64,000 nt of DNA. It comes from Vibrio salinus. GTDB taxonomy: Bacteria; Pseudomonadota; Gammaproteobacteria; Enterobacterales; Vibrionaceae. Numbering within the stretch: the first letter of the stretch is position 1; the number at the start of each line of letters is the position of its first letter. Shown in pieces: positions 7,678 to 15,216 of the stretch. Both the position numbers and the translations under genes were made by a program. The stretch is from assembly GCF_021272385.1 (NCBI RefSeq), contig NZ_JAJSDZ010000009.1:62001-126000 (forward strand), written 5' to 3'. A model generated the notes under the pieces. It worked only from the letters and a program-made list of their open reading frames with translations, made no database searches and was not told the DNA's origin.

Positions 7678-8400
7678 ATGCAGGAAAATCATAAGATTTT
7701 AGTCGTTGACGATGATGTGCGCTTACGCTCCTTATTAGAGCGTTACCTTTCGGAACAGGGGTTTCAGGTTCGTAGTGTCGCAAATGGTGAACAGATGGAT
7801 CGCCTGTTAACCCGTGAAAATTTTCATCTAATGGTGCTGGATCTTATGTTGCCGGGTGAGGATGGTTTGTCTATCTGCCGTCGTTTGCGGAGTGTGAACA
7901 ACAAGATTCCGATTTTAATGCTGACTGCCAAAGGGGACGAAGTTGATCGGATCATGGGGCTGGAAATCGGAGCGGATGATTACCTGCCTAAGCCATTTAA
8001 TCCGAGAGAATTACTGGCCCGTATTAAAGCGGTACTTCGCCGGCAAAGTCAGGAAGCTCCGGGAGCACCAAGCACGGAAGAATCCATTGTTGAATTTGGT
8101 GACTTTCGTTTAAACCTGGGCACCCGGGAAATGTTTCATGGCGATGAACCGATGCCACTAACGTCGGGGGAATTTGCCGTATTGAAAATTCTGGTCACCA
8201 ATCCACGGGAACCCATGTCCCGGGATAAACTGATGAACATGGCCCGGGGCCGGGAATATTCTGCGATGGAACGTTCTATCGATGTTCAGATTTCCCGGTT
8301 ACGCCGGATGCTGGAAGATGACCCCAGTAAGCCCCGTTATATTCAGACGGTGTGGGGACTGGGTTACGTCTTTGTTCCGGATGGGCAGTTTGCTAAATAA
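7678..8400 (+). CDS. ompR: Osmolarity response regulator OmpR
   Basis: A 240-residue OmpR/PhoB-type response regulator almost identical in pattern to E. coli OmpR (239). The receiver domain spans residues 1-120 with the acidic pocket D11-D13, phosphoacceptor D55 (LMVLDLMLPGEDG) and the K in YLPKPFNPRELLAR. The winged-helix DNA-binding domain spans about 135-235 (LTSGEFAVLKIL, SIDVQISRLRRMLEDD, YIQTVWGLGYVFVPDG). OmpR, phosphorylated by EnvZ, controls porin and other envelope genes. I chose ATG 7678, which follows AGGTGAGG, over a start four codons upstream. A hairpin with a T tract lies between it and envZ. The divergent partner expected from other genomes, greB, is displaced here. Confidence 0.95.
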   Translation: MQENHKILVVDDDVRLRSLLERYLSEQGFQVRSVANGEQMDRLLTRENFHLMVLDLMLPGEDGLSICRRLRSVNNKIPILMLTAKGDEVDRIMGLEIGADDYLPKPFNPRELLARIKAVLRRQSQEAPGAPSTEESIVEFGDFRLNLGTREMFHGDEPMPLTSGEFAVLKILVTNPREPMSRDKLMNMARGREYSAMERSIDVQISRLRRMLEDDPSKPRYIQTVWGLGYVFVPDGQFAK

Positions 8401-8413
8401 GAGTGAGAATCAG

Positions 8414-8438
8414 GCTCCTGAATTTCAGGAGCTTTTTT
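8414..8438 (+). terminator. Hairpin with T tract between ompR and envZ
   Basis: GCTCCTGAA / TTCAGGAGC forms a stem with a very short loop, followed by six T residues. It lies 15 bases before envZ, inside the presumed operon, so it may be an attenuating terminator that lowers the amount of kinase relative to regulator. Confidence 0.75.
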
Positions 8439-8453
8439 ATTTAAAGGTATGCT

Positions 8454-9752
8454 ATGCGGGTTCGTAGTTCTTTTACTCAAACCATTGTGTTATTTCTGAT
8501 TTTACTGGCGGTTAACCAGCTTTATTCGTATTACGCGGTATTTAATTATGCCTTACTTCCCAGCTTGCAGCAGTTTAATAAAATACTGGCTCATGAGATC
8601 AGTCTGATGCTGGATGATTCGAGTGATCAGGATATCTCACTCGATGCTCCGGTTCGTCGTAAGGTACTGGAAAAACTGGGCGTGACGGCTCATTCGGCAA
8701 GCGGAGAGATGGAAAAGGCGTTTGAACACAGCTATCGCATTGATTTGATGAGCGATGAAATGACGGCTCAGCTTGGTTCTCCGACGATTGTCCGAATGGG
8801 AGTGGAAGATAAAAGTTATGTTCTCTGGATGAAAATTAAAAAGCTTCCGAATGTGTTGCTACGTATTCCTCTCACCGAATTACAGGAAGGGGATTTTGCG
8901 CCGTTGTTTCGTAATAGTTTAATTATGGCCATTATAATTATCCTTGGTGGGTGGGTGTTTGTCCGCTTGCAGAATCGTCCGCTGAAAAAATTAGAGTATG
9001 CGGCCAAGGCGGTCGGCCGGGGTGAAATTCCACCGCCACTCGAAGAGATTGGTCCGTCGGAAATCCGCTCAGTAACCAATGCGTTTAATCAGATGTCGAA
9101 AGGCATCCAGGCGGTGGAAGAAGACCGTGCCTTGTTAATGGCGGGAATCAGCCATGATTTGAGAACGCCTCTAACCCGGATTCGTCTGGCAACGGAGATG
9201 ATGTCGCCTGAAGACAGTTATCTGGCTGAAGGCATTATCAGTGATACAGAAGAGTGTAATCAAATCATCGGTCAGTTTATGGATTACCTTAAACCGGTCA
9301 GTACGGATTCATTTTGTTCTGTGGACTTTAACGAGCTTGTCAGTGAAGTCGCATCGGCAGAAGGTGGGTATGAGCTGCAGATTGAAACGGACTTTGCCGA
9401 ACCACTTAAACCGGTTTCGGGGCAGCCGGTTGCGATGAAACGGGCGATTACCAATCTGGTCATCAATGCAATCCGTTATGGCAATGGCTGGGTAAAAGTG
9501 AGCACCGGAATGACGGCAGATAGTTCACTGGTCTGGGTGAGTGTGGAAGATAATGGTCCGGGAATTCCTCCTGAGCAGGTCGTGAAAGTGTTTGAGCCAT
9601 TTACCCGGGGTGATACCGCCCGGGGCAGTGAAGGAACGGGACTGGGGCTGGCGATTGTCAAACGCATTGTCAGACAGCATAACGGCTCTGTTCTGCTTGA
9701 TAACCGGACGGAGGGAGGACTGAAAGTCCAGTTGAGTTTCCCGGTCCGGTAA
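8454..9752 (+). CDS. envZ: Osmosensor histidine kinase EnvZ
   Basis: A 432-residue membrane histidine kinase and phosphatase for OmpR. It has an N-terminal membrane helix (about residues 9-30), a periplasmic domain (about 35-152), a second helix (about 153-172), a HAMP linker, the dimerisation helix with phosphoacceptor H234 in [25 protein letters not shown] sequence, and an ATPase domain with N box ([10 protein letters not shown]), G1 (VEDNGPGIP) and G2 ([11 protein letters not shown]) motifs. E. coli EnvZ is 450 residues; the periplasmic part is a little shorter here. The AAAGG ribosome site before ATG 8454 supports the start. It follows ompR after a hairpin. Confidence 0.95.
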   Translation: MRVRSSFTQTIVLFLILLAVNQLYSYYAVFNYALLPSLQQFNKILAHEISLMLDDSSDQDISLDAPVRRKVLEKLGVTAHSASGEMEKAFEHSYRIDLMSDEMTAQLGSPTIVRMGVEDKSYVLWMKIKKLPNVLLRIPLTELQEGDFAPLFRNSLIMAIIIILGGWVFVRLQNRPLKKLEYAAKAVGRGEIPPPLEEIGPSEIRSVTNAFNQMSKGIQAVEEDRALLMAGISHDLRTPLTRIRLATEMMSPEDSYLAEGIISDTEECNQIIGQFMDYLKPVSTDSFCSVDFNELVSEVASAEGGYELQIETDFAEPLKPVSGQPVAMKRAITNLVINAIRYGNGWVKVSTGMTADSSLVWVSVEDNGPGIPPEQVVKVFEPFTRGDTARGSEGTGLGLAIVKRIVRQHNGSVLLDNRTEGGLKVQLSFPVR

Positions 9753-9852
9753 TTTTTCCGTTATCTTTTTGCAGTTATGCGAGCTTGGCGGTGATATTTT
9801 TTTTTGCTCCGGCTATGCTGATGATAGTTAGGTAAAAAATGAAGGTGTCGTT

Positions 9853-10275
9853 ATGTGTTATCAACATATCCTGGTTGCACTGGAATTATCTGAAGACAGC
9901 AACAAGGTACTTATCAATAAAGCGACTGATCTCGCTGAATCTGTGAATGCAGAAGTCTCTTTCATTCATATTGATGGGACTCTGGGCGAAATTTATCCGG
10001 AACTGATGGACATTCAGGAACACCCGGATGACCGGCCTCTGAATGAGTACTCAAACGAACAGCTTCATCTTGTCCAGAAACATACGGACTTCCCGATTAA
10101 GCATTTTCTGGTCGGTACCGGTGAGCTGGCTGATAAGCTGGGGGAAGTGATTGGTGAGTATGGATTTGATGTGCTGATTTGTGGTCATCATCATACCTTC
10201 TGGAGCAATATTGTTTCTTATTCCAGAAAGGTCATCAATAAGTCACCCATCGATATTATTGTTGTGCCGGTGTAA
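9853..10275 (+). CDS. uspA: Universal stress protein A
   Basis: A 140-residue cytoplasmic UspA-fold protein that begins MCYQHILVALELSEDSNK and ends PIDIIVVPV. Its pattern matches E. coli UspA (HILIAVDLS at the start, CGHHxxFWS near residue 110, conserved hydrophobic end). As in UspA itself, the G-2x-G-9x-G(S/T) ATP-binding loop of ATP-type Usp proteins is not evident around CGHHHTFWSN. UspA accumulates on growth arrest; its molecular action is not established. The gene stands alone after envZ with its own terminator. Confidence 0.88.
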   Translation: MCYQHILVALELSEDSNKVLINKATDLAESVNAEVSFIHIDGTLGEIYPELMDIQEHPDDRPLNEYSNEQLHLVQKHTDFPIKHFLVGTGELADKLGEVIGEYGFDVLICGHHHTFWSNIVSYSRKVINKSPIDIIVVPV

Positions 10276-10309
10276 TACCCGGAATACTCTTAACCGTTTC
10301 GTTTGTAAG

Positions 10310-10336
10310 CCGGGTAATTGATTTATCCGGTTTTTT
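10310..10336 (+). terminator. Rho-independent terminator after uspA
   Basis: CCGGGTAA pairs with TTATCCGG (one G-U pair) across a short loop, followed by six T residues. Confidence 0.75.
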
Positions 10337-10399
10337 GTATGACTGATAAACGTTATCCATGTTTAGAATGTTTGGCCTTTTGGACTCTAAATAATTTCT

Positions 10400-10420
10400 G
10401 GACATAAATAAGTTAGCAGC
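10400..10420. repeat. Left copy of an imperfect direct repeat flanking the DUF3800 gene
   Basis: GGACATAAATAAGTTAGCAGC here matches the copy at 11753-11773 at 19 of 21 positions. The copies are 1353 bases apart and bracket the DUF3800 gene and the small reverse frame, suggesting they mark the ends of an acquired unit. Confidence 0.6.
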
Positions 10421-10570
10421 GCACGAAACGCATTCATAAGTATCCTAAGAAGATTAGAACTCTTCATTACAAGCTAAAAAGACAAAATTATTTAATATCA
10501 AAATCTTGTTTTGGATACAGTTCTATTTTTTGTACCACTCTTTGGCAATATGAGGATCACGATTTATAAG

Positions 10571-10696
10571 TCAACTCCAAGTAGGGGAGCATGCTTTGAA
10601 AATGAGGCCACCTTCGTTCACTACAAACTGATTAACCATAGTTGCCCAAGCTTCAGTCATATGTGAAACATTGAGCGTATAATCTAAAGGTGGCAT
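10571..10696 (-). CDS. Possible small protein, 41 aa, unknown
   Basis: A short frame starts at ATG 10696, six bases after an AGTAGGAAA ribosome site on the minus strand, and ends at TGA 10571. It reads MPPLDYTLNVSHMTEAWATM and so on. It has no recognised family and no membrane segment. It lies divergently 52 bases upstream of the DUF3800 gene within the same flanking repeats. It could be a real small gene, a remnant, or chance; the ribosome site is the only positive evidence. Confidence 0.3.
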   Translation of the reverse strand: MPPLDYTLNVSHMTEAWATMVNQFVVNEGGLIFKACSPTWS

Positions 10697-10748
10697 TATT
10701 TCCTACTAATCTAGCTTAATACCTGAATGGATAAGGAGTTACCCTCTA

Positions 10749-11543
10749 ATGGATGAAATAATTGCCTTTGCTGATGAAAGTGGTAACACCGCCGGCTGTC
10801 CTTGCTACACGATTGGCATCCTTACTATTCCCACACACTACTTAGATGAGTTCGATAGTCAGCTAAAAGGCATGATTGCTAAGAGTGGTATTCGAGGAGA
10901 ACTGAAATGGCAAAAGATCAGAAAAAGTGCTGGGAAGCTAAACCTATGTATAGGTATCGCGAAGCTAGTATTAGAAAGCCCGTGTTCGTTTCATTGTATC
11001 GTTGTGCGCAAAGACTTTTATCGGAAGTGGCAAATTGATGAAGAGGAAGCCTTTTTTACAACTTATGATTACCTACTTGCTAACACTCTGAAAAATAAAA
11101 ATAGTAGAACGACTGTCAAAATAGATCAGAAAAGCACCTCTTATGCCAAACAAGACGAGGTAGTTAAGATCATTAGCAACCATATAATCAGGAAGAAAAC
11201 TGGCAGAGCTAAAATCGAAAAGCTAAGTATGGAAGATTCCAAACAGCACCTTGGCTTACAGGCGGTTGATATTCTAACTGGCGCTGTAAATACAGGACAT
11301 TGGCTCTTTATGGACAAGAATGCGCAAATTGACCTTGCAAAAAAGATAGCTTGCAAACGAATTGCAATGACGCTTGGGTGGAAGAAGCTAGTTCACGATA
11401 CAATGCCAAATGATGAGTTCAATATTTGGCACTTTCCTCAAGAATACAGAAGTACCCCATCAACTGAAAAAGTAGCTATCAACCTTGAAGTTCCTACCGT
11501 TTCTCGAGAAGAGTACGAGTACTGGGCAAAAATTTATAGCTAA
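10749..11543 (+). CDS. DUF3800 domain protein, 264 aa
   Basis: Conserved signatures of the DUF3800 family (PF12686) are visible: FADESG at residues 7-12, ELKW at about 51-54, a central IDQKSTSYAKQDE strand and turn, and SKQHLGLQAVDILTGAV at about 164-180. The spaced acidic residues (D and E of ADESG, E of ELKW, D of IDQK, D of QAVDIL) suggest a metal-dependent RNase H-like nuclease fold, which is a prediction for the family and not proven. Such genes often occur alone on islands and near defence loci. AAGGAG lies ten bases before the ATG. The gene sits between imperfect direct repeats next to a tRNA gene, with lower GC than the flanking core genes. Confidence 0.8.
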   Translation: MDEIIAFADESGNTAGCPCYTIGILTIPTHYLDEFDSQLKGMIAKSGIRGELKWQKIRKSAGKLNLCIGIAKLVLESPCSFHCIVVRKDFYRKWQIDEEEAFFTTYDYLLANTLKNKNSRTTVKIDQKSTSYAKQDEVVKIISNHIIRKKTGRAKIEKLSMEDSKQHLGLQAVDILTGAVNTGHWLFMDKNAQIDLAKKIACKRIAMTLGWKKLVHDTMPNDEFNIWHFPQEYRSTPSTEKVAINLEVPTVSREEYEYWAKIYS

Positions 11544-11752
11544 TGGCCTAATTTGCCAATAGTTAAGACAAGAATCTTACTTTCCGCTTTATTGAAATGA
11601 ACCTAGGCTGTACTTATTAGGTATAGCCAATTGACTGCATTCAAGCTCTGATCAAATCGTACCCACAAAAGTTAGGTTAGCATTTATGGTGCGCCATACC
11701 ATGTAGCATTTAAGAACCAAACGAGAACAATTCAGTCCTATAACAAGCTTTG

Positions 11753-11773
11753 GGGCATAAATGAGTTAGCAGC
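11753..11773. repeat. Right copy of an imperfect direct repeat flanking the DUF3800 gene
   Basis: GGGCATAAATGAGTTAGCAGC differs from the left copy at 10400-10420 by two A/G changes. Similarity fades quickly on either side. Confidence 0.6.
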
Positions 11774-11966
11774 ACAATTAAACTCGTATTTATCTGATAT
11801 GACCTGTACTTTGAATGGCTATATGTTGGGAACTGTAGCCTAACCTATCGCAAGCTCGAAGCCTTGCTGTATATAAATGGTGAGTTAAAGCATTTGGTGG
11901 TAAATAAACGACAGCGCTTTCAGTGACTTTGAATACAGTATGTTGATTTGAAGGAAATTCAGATAT

Positions 11967-11990
11967 AAAAAAAGACGTCGTCTGACGTCC
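11967..11990 (-). terminator. Terminator of the tRNA-Leu transcript
   Basis: Read on the minus strand, GGACGTC, a short loop and GACGTC are followed by seven T residues, starting 13 bases after the tRNA 3' end. Confidence 0.8.
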
Positions 11991-12002
11991 TCTACAGTGT
12001 TG

Positions 12003-12089
12003 TGGTGCAGATGGGGAGACTTGAACTCCCACGGCCGTGAAGCCACTAGCACCTGAAGCTAGCGTGTCTACCAATTCCACCACATCTGC
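12003..12089 (-). tRNA. tRNA-Leu (anticodon CAG)
   Basis: An 87-base tRNA on the minus strand. The acceptor stem GCAGATG pairs with CATCTGC, the 3' end ACCA is encoded, and the D arm contains GAATTGGTAGACA. The anticodon loop TTCAGGT gives CAG (reads CUG), a long variable arm GTGGCTTCACGGCCGTG marks it as class II, and the T arm contains GGGAGTTCAAGTCTCCC. It closely matches E. coli leucine tRNA 1. It stands alone between recG and an accessory patch, so its downstream side may be an insertion hot spot. Confidence 0.95.
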
Positions 12090-12144
12090 GTGCCGCCTAC
12101 TATCCAGATAAATGCATAGTGTGAAAAGTGTTATATGTACAACA

Positions 12145-12160
12145 AGTGATTTATGTCACA
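12145..12160. promoter_or_regulatory. CRP-like site upstream of tRNA-Leu
   Basis: AGTGATTTATGTCACA fits the cAMP-receptor pattern of two TGTGA-type half sites with a six-base spacer (TGTGA-CATAAA-TCACT on the minus strand). It lies about 60 bases upstream of the tRNA on its coding strand and downstream of recG. Chance occurrence is possible. Confidence 0.3.
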
Positions 12161-12258
12161 AAAAATCGCTGCAAGTGTCTATTAATAATACAACGTGTCC
12201 AGGGAATGTCTATTCCATTGATAAAAGTAATAAAGGTAGTGAACGGGATTATCGGGAA

Positions 12259-14343
12259 TCAGGCCTTGGAGTATATATCTCTTTCCCCCAGCCAGCGTTC
12301 AATGATGGCCTTCGTATTTTCCGGGAAATTATCGTGCAAATGACGGGCAATTCTTTGTACTTCCGGTATTAATTGCTGATCACGAACTAAGTCGGCAATT
12401 TTAAAATCGGCCAGACCGGTTTGCTTGGTTCCCAGAAGTTCACCCGGCCCGCGGATTTCCAGATCTCGTTGGGCAATAACGAAGCCGTCATTACTCTCAC
12501 GCATGACGCCAAGACGTTTCTGTGCCGTTTTTGACAGAGGGGGATGGTAGAGTAAGACACAATGACTGGCAACGGAGCCCCGGCCGACACGCCCCCTTAG
12601 CTGGTGGAGCTGGGCAAGCCCGAGGCGTTCCGGGTTTTCGATGATCATCAGACTGGCATTGGGAACATCCACCCCAACTTCAATCACCGTTGTGGCAACC
12701 AAAAGGTGCAGTTCATTCTCTTTAAAGCGCTGCATTACCGATTGTTTTTCAGCGGCTTTCATTCTGCCGTGAACCAGACCGATTTTAACGTCCGGCAGTT
12801 TGCGTTGCAGTTCCTGACAGATTTCCTCGGCAGCCTGTGCTTCCAAGATTTCCGATTCATCGATCAGTGTGCAGACCCAGTAGGCTTGCTTTTGTTCCGA
12901 CACACAAGCATCATGAATGCGCTGAATAATGTTATCCCGTTTGGTATCCGGAATGGCAACGGTCTGAATAGGGGTTCTGCCCGGAGGCAATTCATCAATA
13001 ACGGACGTTTCCAGATCGGCATAGGCAGTCATTGCCAGTGTTCTGGGAATGGGGGTGGCCGTCATAATCAGCTGGTGTGGGTACCAGCCGTTTTTTGCCC
13101 CTTTTTCTCTTAGCTCTAAGCGTTGATGAACGCCAAAGCGGTGTTGTTCATCAATAATCACTAACGCTAGTTTGTGAAACTCAACCTGTTCCTGAAACAA
13201 CGCATGAGTCCCGACGACGATGTTTGCTTCGCCATTGGCAATGCTTTTCAGCGCCACTTCTCTGGCTTTTCCTTTTAATTTACCGGCCAGCCAGCCAGTC
13301 TTTAGTCCTAATGGCGTCAGCCAGTTTTCGAAGTTATTCGCGTGTTGTTCTGCCAGAAGTTCCGTTGGGGCCATCAGAGCAACCTGATATCCCTGCCCGA
13401 TGACGGATAAAGCGGCGAGGGCAGCCACTAAGGTTTTACCGGAACCGACGTCTCCCTGAACCAGGCGCATCATAGGATGGGGTTTGGCCAGATCCGCTTC
13501 TATTTCACCGGCAACCCGCTTTTGTGCTCCAGTTGGTTCAAAAGGTAACTGGTTTAAAAAGGCTGCCATTAACGATGTTTGAGCACCGGAAGGTATCGGC
13601 GGGGCATCTTCTGTTTGTCCTTTGCTTCGTATGGCAAGCATCGATAGGTTTTGTGCCAGCAATTCTTCCATAATCAGTCGTAGCTGAGCTGGATGACGTC
13701 CCCGGTCGAACTGCTCAAGATCGATATCCGCCGGGGGACGATGAATGGTGTGTAGTGCCAGTGCCAGTGTCATCTGGTGATCATACAATCCGTCCGGAAG
13801 CAGTTCCTGTACCGCCGATTTTTCAAGCAGATCTAACGCCTGATCCGTCAGATTTCTGATGGTAATCTGACGTAGCCCTTCGGTTGTTGGATATACGGCT
13901 GTCAGGTTGGCTTCCTGAACCGGCGCTTTTTGTGATGTAAAAAATTTATAGTCCGGATGGACTATCTCCAGACCGTAATTTCCCCGTTTGATCTCTCCAT
14001 AAACATGGACCATCCTGCCTTCACTGAAATTGTTTTTCATACCGGCATTGAAATTGAAAAATCGCAGGGTAAGTGTTCCGTTTCCGTCACTGATTTTGAC
14101 GGTTAACATTTTTTTACGGCCAAAGATCGTATCTGTGGACATGACTTTTCCCTGAGCTGCGGCCCACAAACCGGGATGTAACTGGATAATCGGATAGATA
14201 CGGGTACGGTCTTCATAACGAAGAGGAAGGTGAAACAGAAGATCCTGGACGGTTAAGAGTCCTATTTTTTCTAACTTTTCAGCTACTTTTGCACCAACCC
14301 CGCTCAGGGAGGTCAGAGGAACAGCAGATAAAAGTTGTGACAT
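12259..14343 (-). CDS. recG: ATP-dependent DNA helicase RecG
   Basis: A 694-residue superfamily 2 helicase (E. coli RecG has 693) that remodels stalled forks and branched DNA intermediates. The N-terminal wedge domain with its OB fold covers about residues 1-240. The helicase core has motif I GDVGSGKT, motif II DEQHRFG, motif III TATPIPRTLA, the motif V-VI region ATTVIEVGVDVPNA and LHQLRGRVGRG, and the conserved C-terminal FKIADLVRDQQL. It is the last gene of the gmk-rpoZ-spoT-trmH-recG operon. The gap to trmH is 75 bases. Confidence 0.96.
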   Translation of the reverse strand: MSQLLSAVPLTSLSGVGAKVAEKLEKIGLLTVQDLLFHLPLRYEDRTRIYPIIQLHPGLWAAAQGKVMSTDTIFGRKKMLTVKISDGNGTLTLRFFNFNAGMKNNFSEGRMVHVYGEIKRGNYGLEIVHPDYKFFTSQKAPVQEANLTAVYPTTEGLRQITIRNLTDQALDLLEKSAVQELLPDGLYDHQMTLALALHTIHRPPADIDLEQFDRGRHPAQLRLIMEELLAQNLSMLAIRSKGQTEDAPPIPSGAQTSLMAAFLNQLPFEPTGAQKRVAGEIEADLAKPHPMMRLVQGDVGSGKTLVAALAALSVIGQGYQVALMAPTELLAEQHANNFENWLTPLGLKTGWLAGKLKGKAREVALKSIANGEANIVVGTHALFQEQVEFHKLALVIIDEQHRFGVHQRLELREKGAKNGWYPHQLIMTATPIPRTLAMTAYADLETSVIDELPPGRTPIQTVAIPDTKRDNIIQRIHDACVSEQKQAYWVCTLIDESEILEAQAAEEICQELQRKLPDVKIGLVHGRMKAAEKQSVMQRFKENELHLLVATTVIEVGVDVPNASLMIIENPERLGLAQLHQLRGRVGRGSVASHCVLLYHPPLSKTAQKRLGVMRESNDGFVIAQRDLEIRGPGELLGTKQTGLADFKIADLVRDQQLIPEVQRIARHLHDNFPENTKAIIERWLGERDIYSKA

Positions 14344-14418
14344 AACAGGACTCTATCAATCGGTTAACGTAGGGTTATTCAATCATTGAACTGTTTTTTT
14401 GTACAGGTTTTTTGAGAA

Positions 14419-15105
14419 TTATTTGGCCTGCATCGCAGTCCACCAGTCTTTATCTGCAACGATTTGTCCTTCGTCATCCAGTGGCGGATAAGGCAGAGCC
14501 TTTTTTCTGGCGACCCGGGCTAAAACCGGATGACCCCGCTCGAACAGAATGCGGTGAATGTCTTTCTCTGGCAGAGCACTGACTGTCCGGTCATACATGC
14601 CTGCCAACTGGCGCTGACGCTGCGCTTCGTAAAGAATAAGTGCACTGGCCACAGACACATTAAGCGACTGCACCATGCCGACCATAGGGATGACAATATC
14701 CTGATCCGCTAGTGCCAGTGCTTGTTCAGAGATGCCGGTTTTTTCACTGCCGAGAATGATGGCAGTTGGTTTGGTATAGTCGATGTCACGAAAATCCACT
14801 GCAGAATCAGAGAGATTGGTAATCAGTATCTGCATATTCTGTTTTCTGAGGTGAGACACGGCAGTATCGATTGAAGAATGAGTGTCTACTTCAACCCAGT
14901 TTCTTGCCCCGGCTGAGGTGTGTGACAGAGTCCGCATGTCCTCCGTGGGCCAGACGGCATGAATTTTACTGAGACCGGTGGCATCCGCTGTGCGAATGAT
15001 GGCTGAGACATTATTGGGCTTGTGGACTTCTTCTAAACAGAGTGTTAAGTCAGGTTGTCGGGATTTAAGAACTTCCTGAATCCGGTTGTAACGATCAATA
15101 TTCAT
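14419..15105 (-). CDS. trmH: tRNA (guanosine-18-2'-O)-methyltransferase TrmH
   Basis: A 228-residue SPOUT-class enzyme that methylates the 2'-O of G18 in the D loop of many tRNAs, using S-adenosylmethionine. It shows the trefoil-knot motifs: motif 1 NVSAIIRTADATG at about 33-45, motif 2 ILGSEKTGIS at about 117-126 and motif 3 IPMVGMVQSLNVSVASALILYEAQRQRQ at about 138-165. Length and sequence follow E. coli TrmH (229). It lies between spoT and recG, with a strong 11-base hairpin in the spoT-trmH gap. Confidence 0.95.
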   Translation of the reverse strand: MNIDRYNRIQEVLKSRQPDLTLCLEEVHKPNNVSAIIRTADATGLSKIHAVWPTEDMRTLSHTSAGARNWVEVDTHSSIDTAVSHLRKQNMQILITNLSDSAVDFRDIDYTKPTAIILGSEKTGISEQALALADQDIVIPMVGMVQSLNVSVASALILYEAQRQRQLAGMYDRTVSALPEKDIHRILFERGHPVLARVARKKALPYPPLDDEGQIVADKDWWTAMQAK

Positions 15106-15147
15106 AATAATTGAGGGCTAAAGCCGCCTGATTAATAACTAAAATGA

Positions 15148-15174
15148 CGCCCTTGATATCAGGTATCAAGGGCG
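15148..15174 (-). terminator. 11-base perfect hairpin between spoT and trmH, no T tract
   Basis: CGCCCTTGATA pairs perfectly with TATCAAGGGCG around a 5-base loop. On the transcribed strand it is followed by GTCATTTTAG, so it lacks a proper T tract. It may be a weak terminator, an mRNA-stabilising structure or a processing site that sets the ratio of SpoT to TrmH and RecG. Confidence 0.55.
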
Positions 15175-15216
15175 GTGATTACGTGTCGGTGCTGTCGGTC
15201 TGAACTTAAAGTAAAA

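Larger units (their letters stand above)
11544..12002. other. Noncoding stretch between the DUF3800 gene and tRNA-Leu
   Basis: No supported reading frame is seen here. It holds the right copy of the 21-base repeat (11753-11773), a short palindromic spot ATGGTGCGCCAT near 11688-11700, and the tRNA terminator at 11967-11990. No copy of the tRNA 3' end was found in it, so there is no sign of classical integrase-type duplication of the tRNA. Confidence 0.6.

Noticed and set aside
10337..11789. Integron cassette (attC) interpretation of the DUF3800 patch
   Set aside because: The flanking repeats lack the attC core motifs (RYYYAAC and GTTRRRY) and the imperfectly palindromic structure; no integrase is seen.
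11790..12083. 97-residue minus-strand frame upstream of recG
   Set aside because: It runs through the tRNA-Leu gene; the apparent protein is a translation of the tRNA and its flank.
12112..12372. 86-residue plus-strand frame between tRNA-Leu and recG
   Set aside because: Its second half is antisense to the recG 3' end, and no ribosome site precedes it.
12604..13113. 169-residue plus-strand frame opposite recG
   Set aside because: Antisense shadow of the recG helicase domain; the sense frame shows all helicase motifs.
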